Positions 45,866 to 54,389 of a stretch of DNA of 64,000 nt are shown here, piece after piece. Origin of the DNA: Candidatus Saccharibacteria bacterium oral taxon 488 (GTDB taxonomy: Bacteria; Patescibacteriota; Saccharimonadia; Saccharimonadales; Saccharimonadaceae); the NCBI GenBank assembly GCA_013099195.1, contig CP039999.1:744001-808000 (forward strand), written 5' to 3'. A model generated the notes under the pieces. The model searched no databases, was not told the DNA's origin, and saw only the letters and a program-made list of their open reading frames with translations. Made by a program: the position numbers and the translations under genes. Every line of letters begins with the position of its first letter. Position 1 is the stretch's first letter.

Positions 45866-46388
45866 GCAAAATTTCCTCCTTTAGCCGCGTTAACCGCGAA
45901 ATAGTTAATTCAATCCAGCGTAAATCCGCCTCCAAATGATACAGCGCGTGGTCGATCAGCAGCATATCCGATAAATTGCTGTCACGCCGCTGAGCTGTCA
46001 GCTCACGCATCCGTTGGATGTGCGCCTGCCGTTGGTTATCCAAATACGGTGACGCATCGCCATCCTTCAGAATAGCTAGCACTGCTTTGACATACATCGT
46101 CGCTTGCAGTTGCGGCGACGGCGCCTCTGGTGATTCCAGCCAAGCCTGCAAATCTTGCTTACCCTCGTCGGTAATTTCATACCGAACCCGATCCGGCCCG
46201 CCCGATTCGCTGGTATCAGTAATTTCTTTGACCTTGTTGTCGCGTTTGAGCCGCGCCAGAGTTGAATATATCTGACCGGTTAAAATTGGCTTGTCCTTAC
46301 CAAAATAGCCGTCATATTTTTTCTTTAACTCATAGCCATAATTTGACTCTTCCGCTAAAAAGCCTAACAGGGTATATTGAACGCTCAT
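45846..46388 (-). CDS. PadR-family transcriptional regulator
   Basis: 180 residues from ATG 46388. The winged helix reads MSVQYTLLGFLAEESNYGYELKKKYDGYFG...TGQIYSTLARLKRDNKV, and the wing SGGPDRVRYEITDEGKQDLQAWLESP is typical of PadR. A C-terminal helical domain provides dimerisation. It should repress its own operon with the exporter and respond to a substrate of that exporter. A perfect 17-bp palindrome at 46430-46446 and another TATACAC half site over its own -10 are good operator candidates. The leaderless start at 46388 is set by TATAGT (46395-46400), which excludes the longer frame from 46436. Confidence 0.9.
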   Translation of the reverse strand: MSVQYTLLGFLAEESNYGYELKKKYDGYFGKDKPILTGQIYSTLARLKRDNKVKEITDTSESGGPDRVRYEITDEGKQDLQAWLESPEAPSPQLQATMYVKAVLAILKDGDASPYLDNQRQAHIQRMRELTAQRRDSNLSDMLLIDHALYHLEADLRWIELTISRLTRLKEEILHEQTNN

Positions 46389-46394
46389 ACTCTT

Positions 46395-46400
46395 ACTATA
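46395..46400 (-). promoter_or_regulatory. -10 element of padR, decides its start
   Basis: TATAGT on the minus strand, 6 nt before ATG 46388. It overlaps a TATACAC half site at 46398-46404. Confidence 0.55.
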
Positions 46401-46429
46401 CACCCTATGTTTAGTTATTGCAAGAGTTT

Positions 46430-46446
46430 TATACACTCAGTGTATA
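46430..46446. promoter_or_regulatory. PadR operator candidate
   Basis: TATACACT-C-AGTGTATA, a perfect 8-bp inverted repeat near the -35 region of padR. The half site TATACAC recurs at 46398-46404 over the -10. Confidence 0.6.
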
Positions 46447-46577
46447 GTTTGTGTTGGCGACCAACTACCCGCTCTCTTGCTATACGATCTACCCCATCAC
46501 AGCCACCTCATTCCGTAGCCCGCCACCCAAACGCGAGTAGACTGCACCAGAATGCATACTATTATGCAATTTTGACG

Positions 46578-46583
46578 TATAAT
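46578..46583 (+). promoter_or_regulatory. -10 element of the CVPC membrane-protein operon, decides its start
   Basis: TATAAT, 6 nt before ATG 46590. Just upstream TGCATA-N4-TATGCA (46553-46568) is an inverted repeat near the -35 position, a possible operator. Confidence 0.6.
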
Positions 46584-46589
46584 GGATGC

Positions 46590-47198
46590 ATGGTTCAATT
46601 TTGCCGAGTGTATAATAAACGGCGCTCTGTCAAGTCGGCCGCGTTGGGGGTTAGTAAAATTCTCAGCTTACCACCCTACTTGCTACTGGCAATTATCTTA
46701 TTCGTGCTGTTTGCACTCATTATTTTCTTTGCCATCAACGCCAATTTTTATGGCCCGCTGATGATGTCGCGACTACCAATATTAGACAAAATCTCCCTTT
46801 TTGGAACCATGTTCATTGATATATTCAAACAGGGCTTCAGCTCGCTAAACGGCGCGCTACTGCTCATAGTGTCACTCCTCCAAGGACTGTCAATTACCGT
46901 CGTCATTTTCACTGTCAAGAAAAATAAGCGTAATGAACAGTCGGTCACTCGACAAGTCGGACTCAGCGGCTTGGCCTCCGTGGCTGCCGCTATCGGTTTG
47001 GGCTGCGTTCCTTGCGGCACGTCACTCATCCTGCCGCTCGTTGCCGTGTTCTTCTCAGGCGCCGCCACAGCCACTGCCGCCACTGTCGCCAGCACCCTCG
47101 TGCTGATCCTAGCCCTGCTATTAAGCCTCTTTTCACTCTACAAGTCTGGACAAATCGCCTTTATGTATACCGAATTAGCAAAACAGGGGGACATATGA
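46590..47198 (+). CDS. Multi-spanning membrane protein with CVPC motif, unknown family
   Basis: 202 residues from ATG 46590 with a basic N-terminus and about four membrane helices (residues ~30-50, 88-110, 128-160, 162-185). In the third hydrophobic region IGLGCVPCGTSLILPL carries a Cys-x-x-Cys (139-142) inside or at the edge of the membrane, as in CcdA/DsbD-like thiol carriers. I do not recognise the family by name. Its gene overlaps by 4 nt (ATGA) with a DsbA-like gene, which in turn is coupled to a polysaccharide deacetylase. A redox partner role for the DsbA-like protein is a reasonable inference. Confidence 0.6.
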   Translation: MVQFCRVYNKRRSVKSAALGVSKILSLPPYLLLAIILFVLFALIIFFAINANFYGPLMMSRLPILDKISLFGTMFIDIFKQGFSSLNGALLLIVSLLQGLSITVVIFTVKKNKRNEQSVTRQVGLSGLASVAAAIGLGCVPCGTSLILPLVAVFFSGAATATAATVASTLVLILALLLSLFSLYKSGQIAFMYTELAKQGDI

Positions 47199-47911
47199 AT
47201 CGACAAAAAACAGCCGGCATAGCACTCATTTGGGTCATCTTGGGGATTATGATCACGGGAATTGTAGCACTATTTATTTATGGTATTGTCAATCGCCCGC
47301 CAAATCGCCACATTGGTGACGGCAAGCCGTGGAACGAAAAGATGTCGCAAGGCTCTACTGAGGCCAAGCACGTATTCGTTGACTATACTGATTATTTCTG
47401 CTCATTCTGTGCCGAAGTTGAAGCGGCCACCAACGCTGATTTCTTCAAAAATGAGTATCTCAAATCAGGCAAAGTTCGCTACGAACACCGCGTGGTGACG
47501 CTGCTCAAAGAAGTTACCGACAACACAGAAACTGGCGCTCACGCTGCTTTTTGCGCCGCTGACCAAGACAAATATTGGCAATATACACACGACATCGTGC
47601 CACGCATCAAACGTGATTATTTTGACAAAGGCATTGGTGTGAAAAACGTTGCCGTACCGCAAAAAATTCCACCACTGCCGTTAGGCTACTTCCTGGCTTC
47701 TGCCAAACATGTTGGTATGGATGAGGCAACATTTACTGATTGTATGACCAAAAAACCTCACCAAAAAGAGATTGATGACAGCACCCAAAAAGCCCTTTCG
47801 CTTGGCGTGAGCGGTCTACCATACATGGTAGTCAATGACTATGTCGCCAGTGGATTTGCTGGTGGTGAAAGTGGCCTAAAAGCAATTTTGAAAGCTGGCG
47901 GAGTGAACTAA
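47195..47911 (+). CDS. Membrane-anchored DsbA-like oxidoreductase (CSFC)
   Basis: 238 residues from ATG 47195. One membrane helix (residues ~8-30) is followed by a DsbA/thioredoxin-like domain with the active site CSFC at 69-72 (VDYTDYFCSFC), a helical insert with extra Cys residues (FCAADQ, and DCMTKKP), and the cis-Pro loop GVSGLPYMVV. It acts outside the membrane on protein thiols. It is co-transcribed with the CVPC membrane protein (ATGA overlap) and the deacetylase (TAATG overlap). A different DsbA-like protein is at 5066. Confidence 0.85.
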   Translation: MNRQKTAGIALIWVILGIMITGIVALFIYGIVNRPPNRHIGDGKPWNEKMSQGSTEAKHVFVDYTDYFCSFCAEVEAATNADFFKNEYLKSGKVRYEHRVVTLLKEVTDNTETGAHAAFCAADQDKYWQYTHDIVPRIKRDYFDKGIGVKNVAVPQKIPPLPLGYFLASAKHVGMDEATFTDCMTKKPHQKEIDDSTQKALSLGVSGLPYMVVNDYVASGFAGGESGLKAILKAGGVN

Positions 47912-49422
47912 TGTCTGCCAAAAAAACGCAAACGAAATCTCAAAAATTATCAAAAGAACGACCGTCAACTCAGCCTCGTCGTGAGCCAAAAACCAGCACA
48001 GCTCCCCAAAGCACATCAAAACTAAGCGGTGTCTTATTCGCCATACTACTTTTGTTGGCGGTAGTCGCCATGGCGGCGTTATTTTATCTCCAATCCATAC
48101 AACCACCCGTCCAGCGCCCAACCGTTCTGGAAGATGAAAAATATTACTTCACCGACTCACGCTATGCTGGCATCCGCTCCAAGTTCGTAACGCGCGACAC
48201 CAAACACGAGAAAGTTTCAATTGAATATCCAATCACCAGCAATTCCAAAATCAACAAACTCATCGCCCGAGTAATCGACCGTGCTGACGGTGATTTCCGC
48301 CACACCGCCACTAACGCTCCGACATTCGACCGGCCAATGACAGAGACGATTAGTTATCAAGTTACGCATAATAATTCGACCGCTCTGTCGATGATCGTCA
48401 ATATTAAACAAGACATGCACGGCGCGCATCCGGTGTCACTAACGCATTTTTGGACGTTTGACAAGAAGTCTGGCGAGGTGATTGGCTTGGATAATTTGAC
48501 TGAAAAATCGGAGGAAGCCATCAAGGCAATCGTGGCAGCTGCCCGGCACGACGTCGCGCAAACCATCAAACAGCGCCACCAACCAGAAGCAAATCTTGAT
48601 GAGATGATCACCAAGGAGGCGTTGTCGAACTTCACCATCACTGATGATGGTAACACCTTGGCTTGGCCAATTGGACAGGCTTCGCTCTTACCGTCAGCCT
48701 ACGGCGAAATGACGATCAAAGTGCCGATCGCCGCCGTTGCCAAATATCTGCAAAATCCGACAGCCCGGAAGCTGGCTAACATCCCCAAGCCGCCCGAGCC
48801 AAAGCCAGCGCCTGCCGCACCGACAGCCGCAAACCCAGGTAAAGTGATCGCCTTGACGTTTGACGACGGGCCGGGACCATACACCGCACACCTACTGGAC
48901 ATCTTGGATCAGCATGGCGCTAAAGCGACATTTTTCTTGATCGGCAGCAAAGTCTCCGCGCAAGCCGATGTGCTGCGGCGCATGCACTCGCGCGGCCACC
49001 AACTGGGTAATCATTCGTGGTCGCACCCAGAGTTACCCAAGCTACCAGTTAACCAAATTGCCAGCGAAATCGACCGCACCAACGACGCCATTAAGCAAGC
49101 CACCGGCGTCACACCAACTGTTATGCGCCCGCCTTATGGTGCGGTCAACAGCGTCGTCTTGGAGCAGCTTCGCCTGCGCGGTATGTCGTCAATCTTATGG
49201 TCGGTCGACACCCGCGACTGGGCTGATCGCAATAGCAACATCGTCTGTTCGCGCGCCGTCGCTGGCGCCCACCCTGGAGCTATCATCTTGATGCACGACA
49301 TTCACCAAACGTCAGTCGGTGCCGTGCCGTGTATCCTTAGCGCGCTGAAACAGCAGGGGTATTCGTTTGTGACGGTGCGGGGGCTACTTGGCAATACCAC
49401 ACCGGGAGCTGGATATCCGTAG
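47911..49422 (+). CDS. Membrane-anchored polysaccharide deacetylase with DUF3298-like domain
   Basis: 503 residues. A disordered basic N-terminus and one membrane helix (41-61) are followed by a DUF3298/RsiV-like domain (residues ~90-285), a Pro/Ala linker and a C-terminal NodB domain. The catalytic motifs are LTFDDGPGPYT (Asp318, Asp319), HSWSHPEL (His368, His372), MRPPYGAVN and SVDTRDWADR, and the last motif IILMHDIHQTS is present. The PgdA/NodB class removes acetyl groups from peptidoglycan GlcNAc or similar glycans outside the cell, often giving lysozyme resistance. It shares an A with the DsbA-like stop (TAATG). Coupling to a thiol oxidoreductase is notable. Confidence 0.9.
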   Translation: MSAKKTQTKSQKLSKERPSTQPRREPKTSTAPQSTSKLSGVLFAILLLLAVVAMAALFYLQSIQPPVQRPTVLEDEKYYFTDSRYAGIRSKFVTRDTKHEKVSIEYPITSNSKINKLIARVIDRADGDFRHTATNAPTFDRPMTETISYQVTHNNSTALSMIVNIKQDMHGAHPVSLTHFWTFDKKSGEVIGLDNLTEKSEEAIKAIVAAARHDVAQTIKQRHQPEANLDEMITKEALSNFTITDDGNTLAWPIGQASLLPSAYGEMTIKVPIAAVAKYLQNPTARKLANIPKPPEPKPAPAAPTAANPGKVIALTFDDGPGPYTAHLLDILDQHGAKATFFLIGSKVSAQADVLRRMHSRGHQLGNHSWSHPELPKLPVNQIASEIDRTNDAIKQATGVTPTVMRPPYGAVNSVVLEQLRLRGMSSILWSVDTRDWADRNSNIVCSRAVAGAHPGAIILMHDIHQTSVGAVPCILSALKQQGYSFVTVRGLLGNTTPGAGYP

Positions 49423-49464
49423 AAAATTATAGCTGGGTGTTACGGCTGCTCGTTGCAGCGGCTA

Positions 49465-49692
49465 TTATGCCTTATCTACCTCAAAAACCTTATATTTCGA
49501 AGTTGCGCCGCGCACTAATTTTACCTTTGACGACGCCACACCAAAATGCTTCGCCAGTAATTTTACCGCCGCCAGATTCGCCCGCCCTTCAATGGCTGGC
49601 GCCTTGGTGTAAATAGTCAGCGAACCATCATCACCAACCACGACTTCTTCGCGGTGACGAGAGTTGGGCTTGAGGTGGACGGAGATTTTCAT
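49465..49692 (-). CDS. DUF167 (YggU-family) protein
   Basis: 75 residues spanning the whole small domain: MKISVHLKPNSRHREEV..., IYTKAPAIEGRANLAAVKLLAKHFGVASSKVKLVRGATSKYKVFEV. This is the YggU/DUF167 fold (a beta-alpha-beta layout with the conserved P..GkAN segment). The function in the family is unknown. It is preceded by TATGAT and a weak AGGA. It converges with the deacetylase. Confidence 0.9.
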   Translation of the reverse strand: MKISVHLKPNSRHREEVVVGDDGSLTIYTKAPAIEGRANLAAVKLLAKHFGVASSKVKLVRGATSKYKVFEVDKA

Positions 49693-49757
49693 GGTTAATA
49701 TCCTACCGGCTTTATCATATTACCTTTCCTTTAGTCCTATTATACCTCCCTATGACA

Positions 49758-49805
49758 AACTTTGCGTATTGTATTACCCCATGATGCAATAGGTAACGCA
49801 AAGTT
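49758..49805. promoter_or_regulatory. Inverted repeat upstream of the XRE regulator
   Basis: AACTTTGCGT (49758-49767) and its exact complement ACGCAAAGTT (49796-49805) are separated by 28 bp and lie between divergent genes, ~60 bp before ATG 49864. It could be a two-site operator for the HTH protein. Confidence 0.35.
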
Positions 49806-49863
49806 GCTCGCCAAGACACTAAAATTACGCTATGCTATTAGAAAATAAATGAAAGGGCACCAA

Positions 49864-50475
49864 ATGATTTTTGCAAAAAAACTTAAACAATTACGTCAAC
49901 AAGCCGATTGGTCACAAGAGCAACTAGCCGATCGACTCAACGTTACGCGACAAGCAGTTGCTAAATGGGAACGAGGTGCGGGCTTTCCAGACATAGACAA
50001 TATGCAAGCATTAGCAAAATTATTTAACACTAGCGTAGACGAGCTGCTCGACTACACACGAGCAGGATTAGCTTCGGCCATACGCGAACCACTTGATCTT
50101 GATGCCTACCCGACAGATACGAAAGGATATTCAGCATCCGATCTGGCAGTTGCAGACAAATTTGCCGACGCCGATCACATTGAATCGCTAAATCGCCACC
50201 GACGACTAACGTGGTGGCAAAAAATCATCGACTTTTTCGTAGGAGCTGGAACGCTTGATGTGGCTTTTTCCGGCGAGGCCATTGGACAACTTAAAGGCGA
50301 TAGACGCTACTATCTGGTTGAAAAATCTGGTCGCTCATGGATCGTCGAAGTTACAAAGACATATATTGAACGACGAGAATTAGCCGAGACATTCCCTCGC
50401 AAAGGATTGACGGTTGGTGATTATATGTATCGGCGAAGCGGGTTTGTTGTAGAGCCATCAAATAAACAACAATAG
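49864..50475 (+). CDS. XRE-family HTH transcriptional regulator
   Basis: 203 residues from ATG 49864 (GAAAGGG upstream; an in-frame ATG at 49849 lies across that site). A canonical XRE/Cro helix-turn-helix occupies residues 1-65 (KLKQLRQQADWSQEQLADRLNVTRQAVAKWERGAGFPDIDNMQALAKLFNTSVDEL). The rest (~130 residues) has no recognised ligand domain; it includes an aromatic-rich segment and RYYLVEKSGRSWIVEVTK. It may be autoregulated through the inverted repeat at 49758-49805. It converges with res, so control of the R-M operon is not implied by position. Confidence 0.8.
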   Translation: MIFAKKLKQLRQQADWSQEQLADRLNVTRQAVAKWERGAGFPDIDNMQALAKLFNTSVDELLDYTRAGLASAIREPLDLDAYPTDTKGYSASDLAVADKFADADHIESLNRHRRLTWWQKIIDFFVGAGTLDVAFSGEAIGQLKGDRRYYLVEKSGRSWIVEVTKTYIERRELAETFPRKGLTVGDYMYRRSGFVVEPSNKQQ

Positions 50476-50487
50476 ACATTCTCAGCA

Positions 50488-53232
50488 TTAGATATCTCTG
50501 ACCATAGTCAACGCTTGCCGCAAAATCCTCACTGGCGCCACGTATGGTACATCAATTTCCGCAAAATGCTGGCGGGCCGCAGTAATTTTACCTCGTTCAT
50601 TAGCGCTCAAGTGATTATCGTTAATATCATCCGACCCCTTCGTCTCGGCCACAAAGTAAATCCGCTCATCACCATCAAACGCCACTGCCCAATCTGGATT
50701 ATACTTGCCGACTGGCGTATCAATCTTAAACCAACCCGGTAGCTTGATATAAAACTTAACGTCAGCATTATCCTCTAGCGACTGCATGAATTCTCGCTCA
50801 ACTTCTGAATCAACCGCCACGTAATCGTAGATGGTTTTTGCCTGGTCTCCCACTGCAATTGCCCCGCTCTTCATCGCCGCATCATACAAGTATGCCTGTA
50901 GCTCACCATTCTCAAACAACGTCATGTCATAATACTCGCCTGTCCTGTGATATTTAACGCCATCAACTACCAAACGCTGCTTCACCCGATTAATCGCCCG
51001 AGCTGTTTCATCAATCACCTGCTGTGGATTAATAGCTACCTGCGCAAACATCCCCGCTTGATCAAGCACTTCAAATATCACCCGGCGAGTCATTTGTGTC
51101 TGACGCTGAATATCCGCTAATAAATTCGGCATCTTTACCTCAGCTTGGCGCACCGCATACGTGTTGAAACCAGTCTCGCGCACCATAAAGCCATTATCAT
51201 TACCCATGGAATCAATCAGTGTTTTTGTCTCAGCGATATTGGGTTTACTAATAGTGACCTGCGCTAATTCACTGGCCGCCTCCGTCACTAACTTGTCTGT
51301 ATCAATCGCCACCCGATAAGTCGTTTTATGCTTAATCTTATCCCATAGCTCCTCAAATGCTGGGTCAAGCGCCCGTGATTTCTGAAACCTAACAGGTCGC
51401 CGATCATCACGATTTTTGATTCGTCCACCGAAGCGAATGCCGGCCTCTTCCTCAATCTCCGTCTGAAGCTTGCGACTAAACTCTGCATAACTTTCGTTAG
51501 CTACTACCGTTAGTATGTTGACGCTATCATCATACACTCGTTGCCCATCAATATTAACCGGCAGACGCAGTCCTCGCCCGATTTCTTGGCGCTTTTTCAT
51601 CTGACTCGACGTTTCGTTAAGCGTGCAGATCTGAAATACATTAGGATTATCCCAGCCCTCGCGTAGTGCGGAGTGGCTAAAGATAAACCGTAGCGGCTCA
51701 TTTATATCCAGCAGTCTTTCTTTATCCTTCATGATTAAGGTATATGCTGTATCATCGTCCTTCGTCCGTCCACCCTCACCCTTGGTGTCACGAGAATCTT
51801 TCCATTGGCCATTCTTATCCGCCGCAAAATAGCCATCGTGCACCTCACTCGCCGACAAACCATCCATGACGCCAGCATATTTTGGTTTAGACGCCACCTT
51901 GGCGTACGCCTCCTCAAACCATTTGGCAAATTTACCCTTACTGACACCATTCGTCGTATATTCACGATAGTTCATGACTTTATCAATAAAGAATAGGCTC
52001 AGCACTTTGACACTACTACCCAGTCGACGCTGTTTATCAAAATGATCATCAATTGTCAGTTCAATCTGCCGCTTGATAATATCATCATGCAGGCTTTCAT
52101 CACGCTGACCAACATAAACTACCTTACCATTACTGAATTCGACGCAATCATCGCCGTGATTGATCGACTCGACATAGTAGCCGGCATAGGCTGAACGCCC
52201 CGTCTTCGCCTCTAAGTCATCGCCCGGAAAAGCCTTGATGATCTTGCGCTGCAAGCCATACTCATCACTCGCATCTACTTCAATTTTAGCAAACGAACGA
52301 GTCTTCGACTGGCGCTCTAGCGACAATACATTGATATACGCATCATTATAATTATCCTCACTCTGGACACTATGCACCTCGATCTTTTTGACCAAGCCTT
52401 TATCATAGGCATCGACCGGAGTCAGCCGATATAGCAAATTATATAAGTGCTTGTGAGTAGCACTGTAGCGCAACGTGCACAGCGGATTAAGGCTAGTAAT
52501 AGCATTCCGTCGTATGTCAGTCTCCATATTCTGCGGTTCGTCGAGAATAACTACCGGGTGGGTGGCTTTGATAAAGTCGAGCGGCCGACCATAATCGCTC
52601 TGCCGATTCATCACATTCTGCGCCTTGGCGAAGCTATCAATAGTAATCACCATGATCTGCAAGGTATCGTTCGTCGCAAACTCACGAGCCTGACCGGTCT
52701 TCTTGCTGTCCCAGACGTAGTAGTCCATCTCTGGCTTGTTGTAGAGATCGGCGAAGTGCTCCCTGGTAATCGCTAAATTCTTCAGCACGCCTTCACGAAT
52801 CGCCACGCTCGGCACCACGATTATAAACTTCTTCCAACCATAATGCTGGTGTAGCTCATGAATCGTCCGCAAGTACACATACGTTTTGCCCGTGCCGGTC
52901 TCCATCTCGATGGAGAAGTTCATGCCGTGTTTCAGAGATTTTTCGCCGATTTCTGGCGGAAAAGTCGCCGGAATGCTAAAGCCACCTTCTTTAGTCTCGC
53001 TTTTCTCGATACCATTCCTATCTTGGACTTTATGCATATTTTCGGCGATCTGCGTTGCATCCAACACCAAACTATTTCCCCTAGAAATCGTCGCTTCGAA
53101 GCTTGTCTGTCTACCCTGATCTATATGGTAATTCGCACCGTCACCACCTTTCGATTGCCCAGCGAAAATATCCACCACCGCCTGGATGGCGTCGAGTTGA
53201 TACTGCTGATTAGAGTCAAATTTTAGTTTCAT
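50488..53232 (-). CDS. res: Type III restriction enzyme Res subunit
   Basis: 914 residues from ATG 53232. Superfamily 2 translocase motifs: Walker A GTGKT (113-117) in FSIEMETGTGKTYVYLRTI, DEPQ (231-234) as motif II, FIFSHSALREGWDNPNV (motif V) and RQ-type motif VI in EIGRGLRLPV. The C-terminal nuclease reads NPDWAVAFDGDERIYFVAETKGSDD, a PD-(D/E)xK site with D, E and K. Type III Res acts with Mod to cut DNA distant from recognition sites. It is the last gene of the operon that starts with fic. Its start lies inside the 3' end of a small ORF, so translation may be coupled. Confidence 0.95.
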   Translation of the reverse strand: MKLKFDSNQQYQLDAIQAVVDIFAGQSKGGDGANYHIDQGRQTSFEATISRGNSLVLDATQIAENMHKVQDRNGIEKSETKEGGFSIPATFPPEIGEKSLKHGMNFSIEMETGTGKTYVYLRTIHELHQHYGWKKFIIVVPSVAIREGVLKNLAITREHFADLYNKPEMDYYVWDSKKTGQAREFATNDTLQIMVITIDSFAKAQNVMNRQSDYGRPLDFIKATHPVVILDEPQNMETDIRRNAITSLNPLCTLRYSATHKHLYNLLYRLTPVDAYDKGLVKKIEVHSVQSEDNYNDAYINVLSLERQSKTRSFAKIEVDASDEYGLQRKIIKAFPGDDLEAKTGRSAYAGYYVESINHGDDCVEFSNGKVVYVGQRDESLHDDIIKRQIELTIDDHFDKQRRLGSSVKVLSLFFIDKVMNYREYTTNGVSKGKFAKWFEEAYAKVASKPKYAGVMDGLSASEVHDGYFAADKNGQWKDSRDTKGEGGRTKDDDTAYTLIMKDKERLLDINEPLRFIFSHSALREGWDNPNVFQICTLNETSSQMKKRQEIGRGLRLPVNIDGQRVYDDSVNILTVVANESYAEFSRKLQTEIEEEAGIRFGGRIKNRDDRRPVRFQKSRALDPAFEELWDKIKHKTTYRVAIDTDKLVTEAASELAQVTISKPNIAETKTLIDSMGNDNGFMVRETGFNTYAVRQAEVKMPNLLADIQRQTQMTRRVIFEVLDQAGMFAQVAINPQQVIDETARAINRVKQRLVVDGVKYHRTGEYYDMTLFENGELQAYLYDAAMKSGAIAVGDQAKTIYDYVAVDSEVEREFMQSLEDNADVKFYIKLPGWFKIDTPVGKYNPDWAVAFDGDERIYFVAETKGSDDINDNHLSANERGKITAARQHFAEIDVPYVAPVRILRQALTMVRDI

Positions 53233-53422
53233 CAATAAATAACCCTTTTGAATTAAGAATATTACATATGTTTGACAATAAACAATTCTTCAAAGTATAA
53301 TTTACATAGGGACAATTTTGTTTCACGAAGACCTGTATCATTTGAAAGTTGGCTTCACGCCATCGAAGGGTATCCTTCTCAGAATGATATGGGTCTTTTT
53401 GAAATACAGAGCACCTAGTCAT
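53216..53422 (-). CDS. Candidate 68-aa small protein between DUF3800 and res
   Basis: A 68-codon frame begins at ATG 53422, five bases before the DUF3800 stop, and ends 17 nt inside res. It therefore fills the 180-nt space with overlaps at both ends, as expected for a coupled operon gene. The protein is basic with several Cys and aromatic residues and has no recognised motif. There is no clear ribosome binding site. It could be a chance frame in an AT-rich stretch; the position is the main support. Confidence 0.3.
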   Translation of the reverse strand: MTRCSVFQKDPYHSEKDTLRWREANFQMIQVFVKQNCPYVNYTLKNCLLSNICNILNSKGLFIDETKI

Positions 53423-54248
53423 TATTAACCACCCTGTTCTGCTTTGTAAGAGGGTTTTTCGGTCCATAATAATTCTGATAGTTCTCATATTTTGTCGTGT
53501 CATACAAATCCAAAATTAACGGGATTCTATCTTTCACAGCATCATAAAAACGCGTTTCTCCTTTTTCAAAAACTCGCTGCACCGTCCATAAAATATAATC
53601 TGTTATTGCCAGCACTGGCTCACTACTATACCTCTGGACATTAAATTTTATATCGGCCCTGTACTTATATCGACGTGTCTTTGCATGACGTTCATGCGCC
53701 TGCGATAGAGCAATTTCTAGATTATTATTTTTCGTACTACTTCCACGCTCCGCAATGTTAATAACTAACTTTTCGTAATTTCCCTTATCTTTCAACAGAT
53801 GAGAAAGCAAGTCAGCATAAAATTCTCTTTCCTGAGAGTGGTGTTTATTGACAAACCTCGTAAGCCGTTTACGCCCCACCACCATCTGTACAGAGAAATC
53901 TATACTCTCAAGCAAGAACATAAGGAACTTATACCGAAGCTCTGGCGGATCATCCTTGGCGTGCAAATAAAAACCGCCTTGATCTATGCGCTTTTTCACG
54001 CTAGGTATTTCGTTAAAATACGGATCACTCTCTATTTCTTTGCAAAATACCCTAATAAAACCACACACCTGCTCTAAATCTTGTTTGATATGCGCCATAC
54101 CTAATATAAATGTTCTAGAAATACCGTTGCTACCCAAAGGAGCTGGTGCTTTCCCCTTCAAGAAAAACGTCATGTCGCCCGCCTCATCAATGAAACGGTG
54201 ATAGGTATATGGCTTTAGGTTGTTTCTCTTTTTGTTAGATTCAATCAT
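53415..54248 (-). CDS. DUF3800 domain protein
   Basis: 277 residues. YTYHRFIDEAGDMTFF near the N-terminus carries the DEaG signature of DUF3800, a predicted RNase H-like (ribonuclease or nuclease) fold whose acidic residues bind metal. ITDYILWTVQRVFEKGETRFYDAVKDRI near the C-terminus is the usual closing motif (D...w...r). Such genes recur in defence islands and mobile elements. It sits inside the type III R-M operon, with an ATGA overlap with a 47-aa ORF upstream. It may act on host or phage RNA or DNA after infection; that is inference. Confidence 0.82.
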   Translation of the reverse strand: MIESNKKRNNLKPYTYHRFIDEAGDMTFFLKGKAPAPLGSNGISRTFILGMAHIKQDLEQVCGFIRVFCKEIESDPYFNEIPSVKKRIDQGGFYLHAKDDPPELRYKFLMFLLESIDFSVQMVVGRKRLTRFVNKHHSQEREFYADLLSHLLKDKGNYEKLVINIAERGSSTKNNNLEIALSQAHERHAKTRRYKYRADIKFNVQRYSSEPVLAITDYILWTVQRVFEKGETRFYDAVKDRIPLILDLYDTTKYENYQNYYGPKNPLTKQNRVVNND

Positions 54249-54388
54249 AACACCACTTCCACAGAATTCGGAAATCCCGAATTTTCTACATAGCTATTCG
54301 TAATTTCCGAACAACTGACTATTTCGTTAGTTGCCTGGTTTTTCCGGACAACTGAACAACTATCTCCATTTACAATAAACAACTTCAT
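54245..54388 (-). CDS. Candidate 47-aa small protein in the R-M operon
   Basis: A 47-codon frame from ATG 54388 to TGA 54245. It starts one base after the stop of the coiled-coil gene (TAG, G, ATG), with GGTGAATAGG upstream as a weak site, and overlaps the DUF3800 start by 4 nt (ATGA). It opens MKLFIVNGDSCSVVRKNQAT and has no membrane segment. Both junctions are typical of translationally coupled genes, which supports coding. The sequence contains two SCS-like Cys motifs but no known domain. Confidence 0.45.
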   Translation of the reverse strand: MKLFIVNGDSCSVVRKNQATNEIVSCSEITNSYVENSGFPNSVEVVL

Positions 54389-54389
54389 C

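Noticed and set aside
49864..50475. XRE protein as regulator of the type III R-M operon
   Set aside because: It is convergent with res and nearly 8 kb from the operon promoter at 58732; no matching operator was seen there.
53423..53503. Upstream extension of the 68-aa ORF to a 95-codon frame
   Set aside because: The extra 27 codons lie wholly inside the DUF3800 gene in another frame with no start signal; the short form begins at the natural coupling junction.
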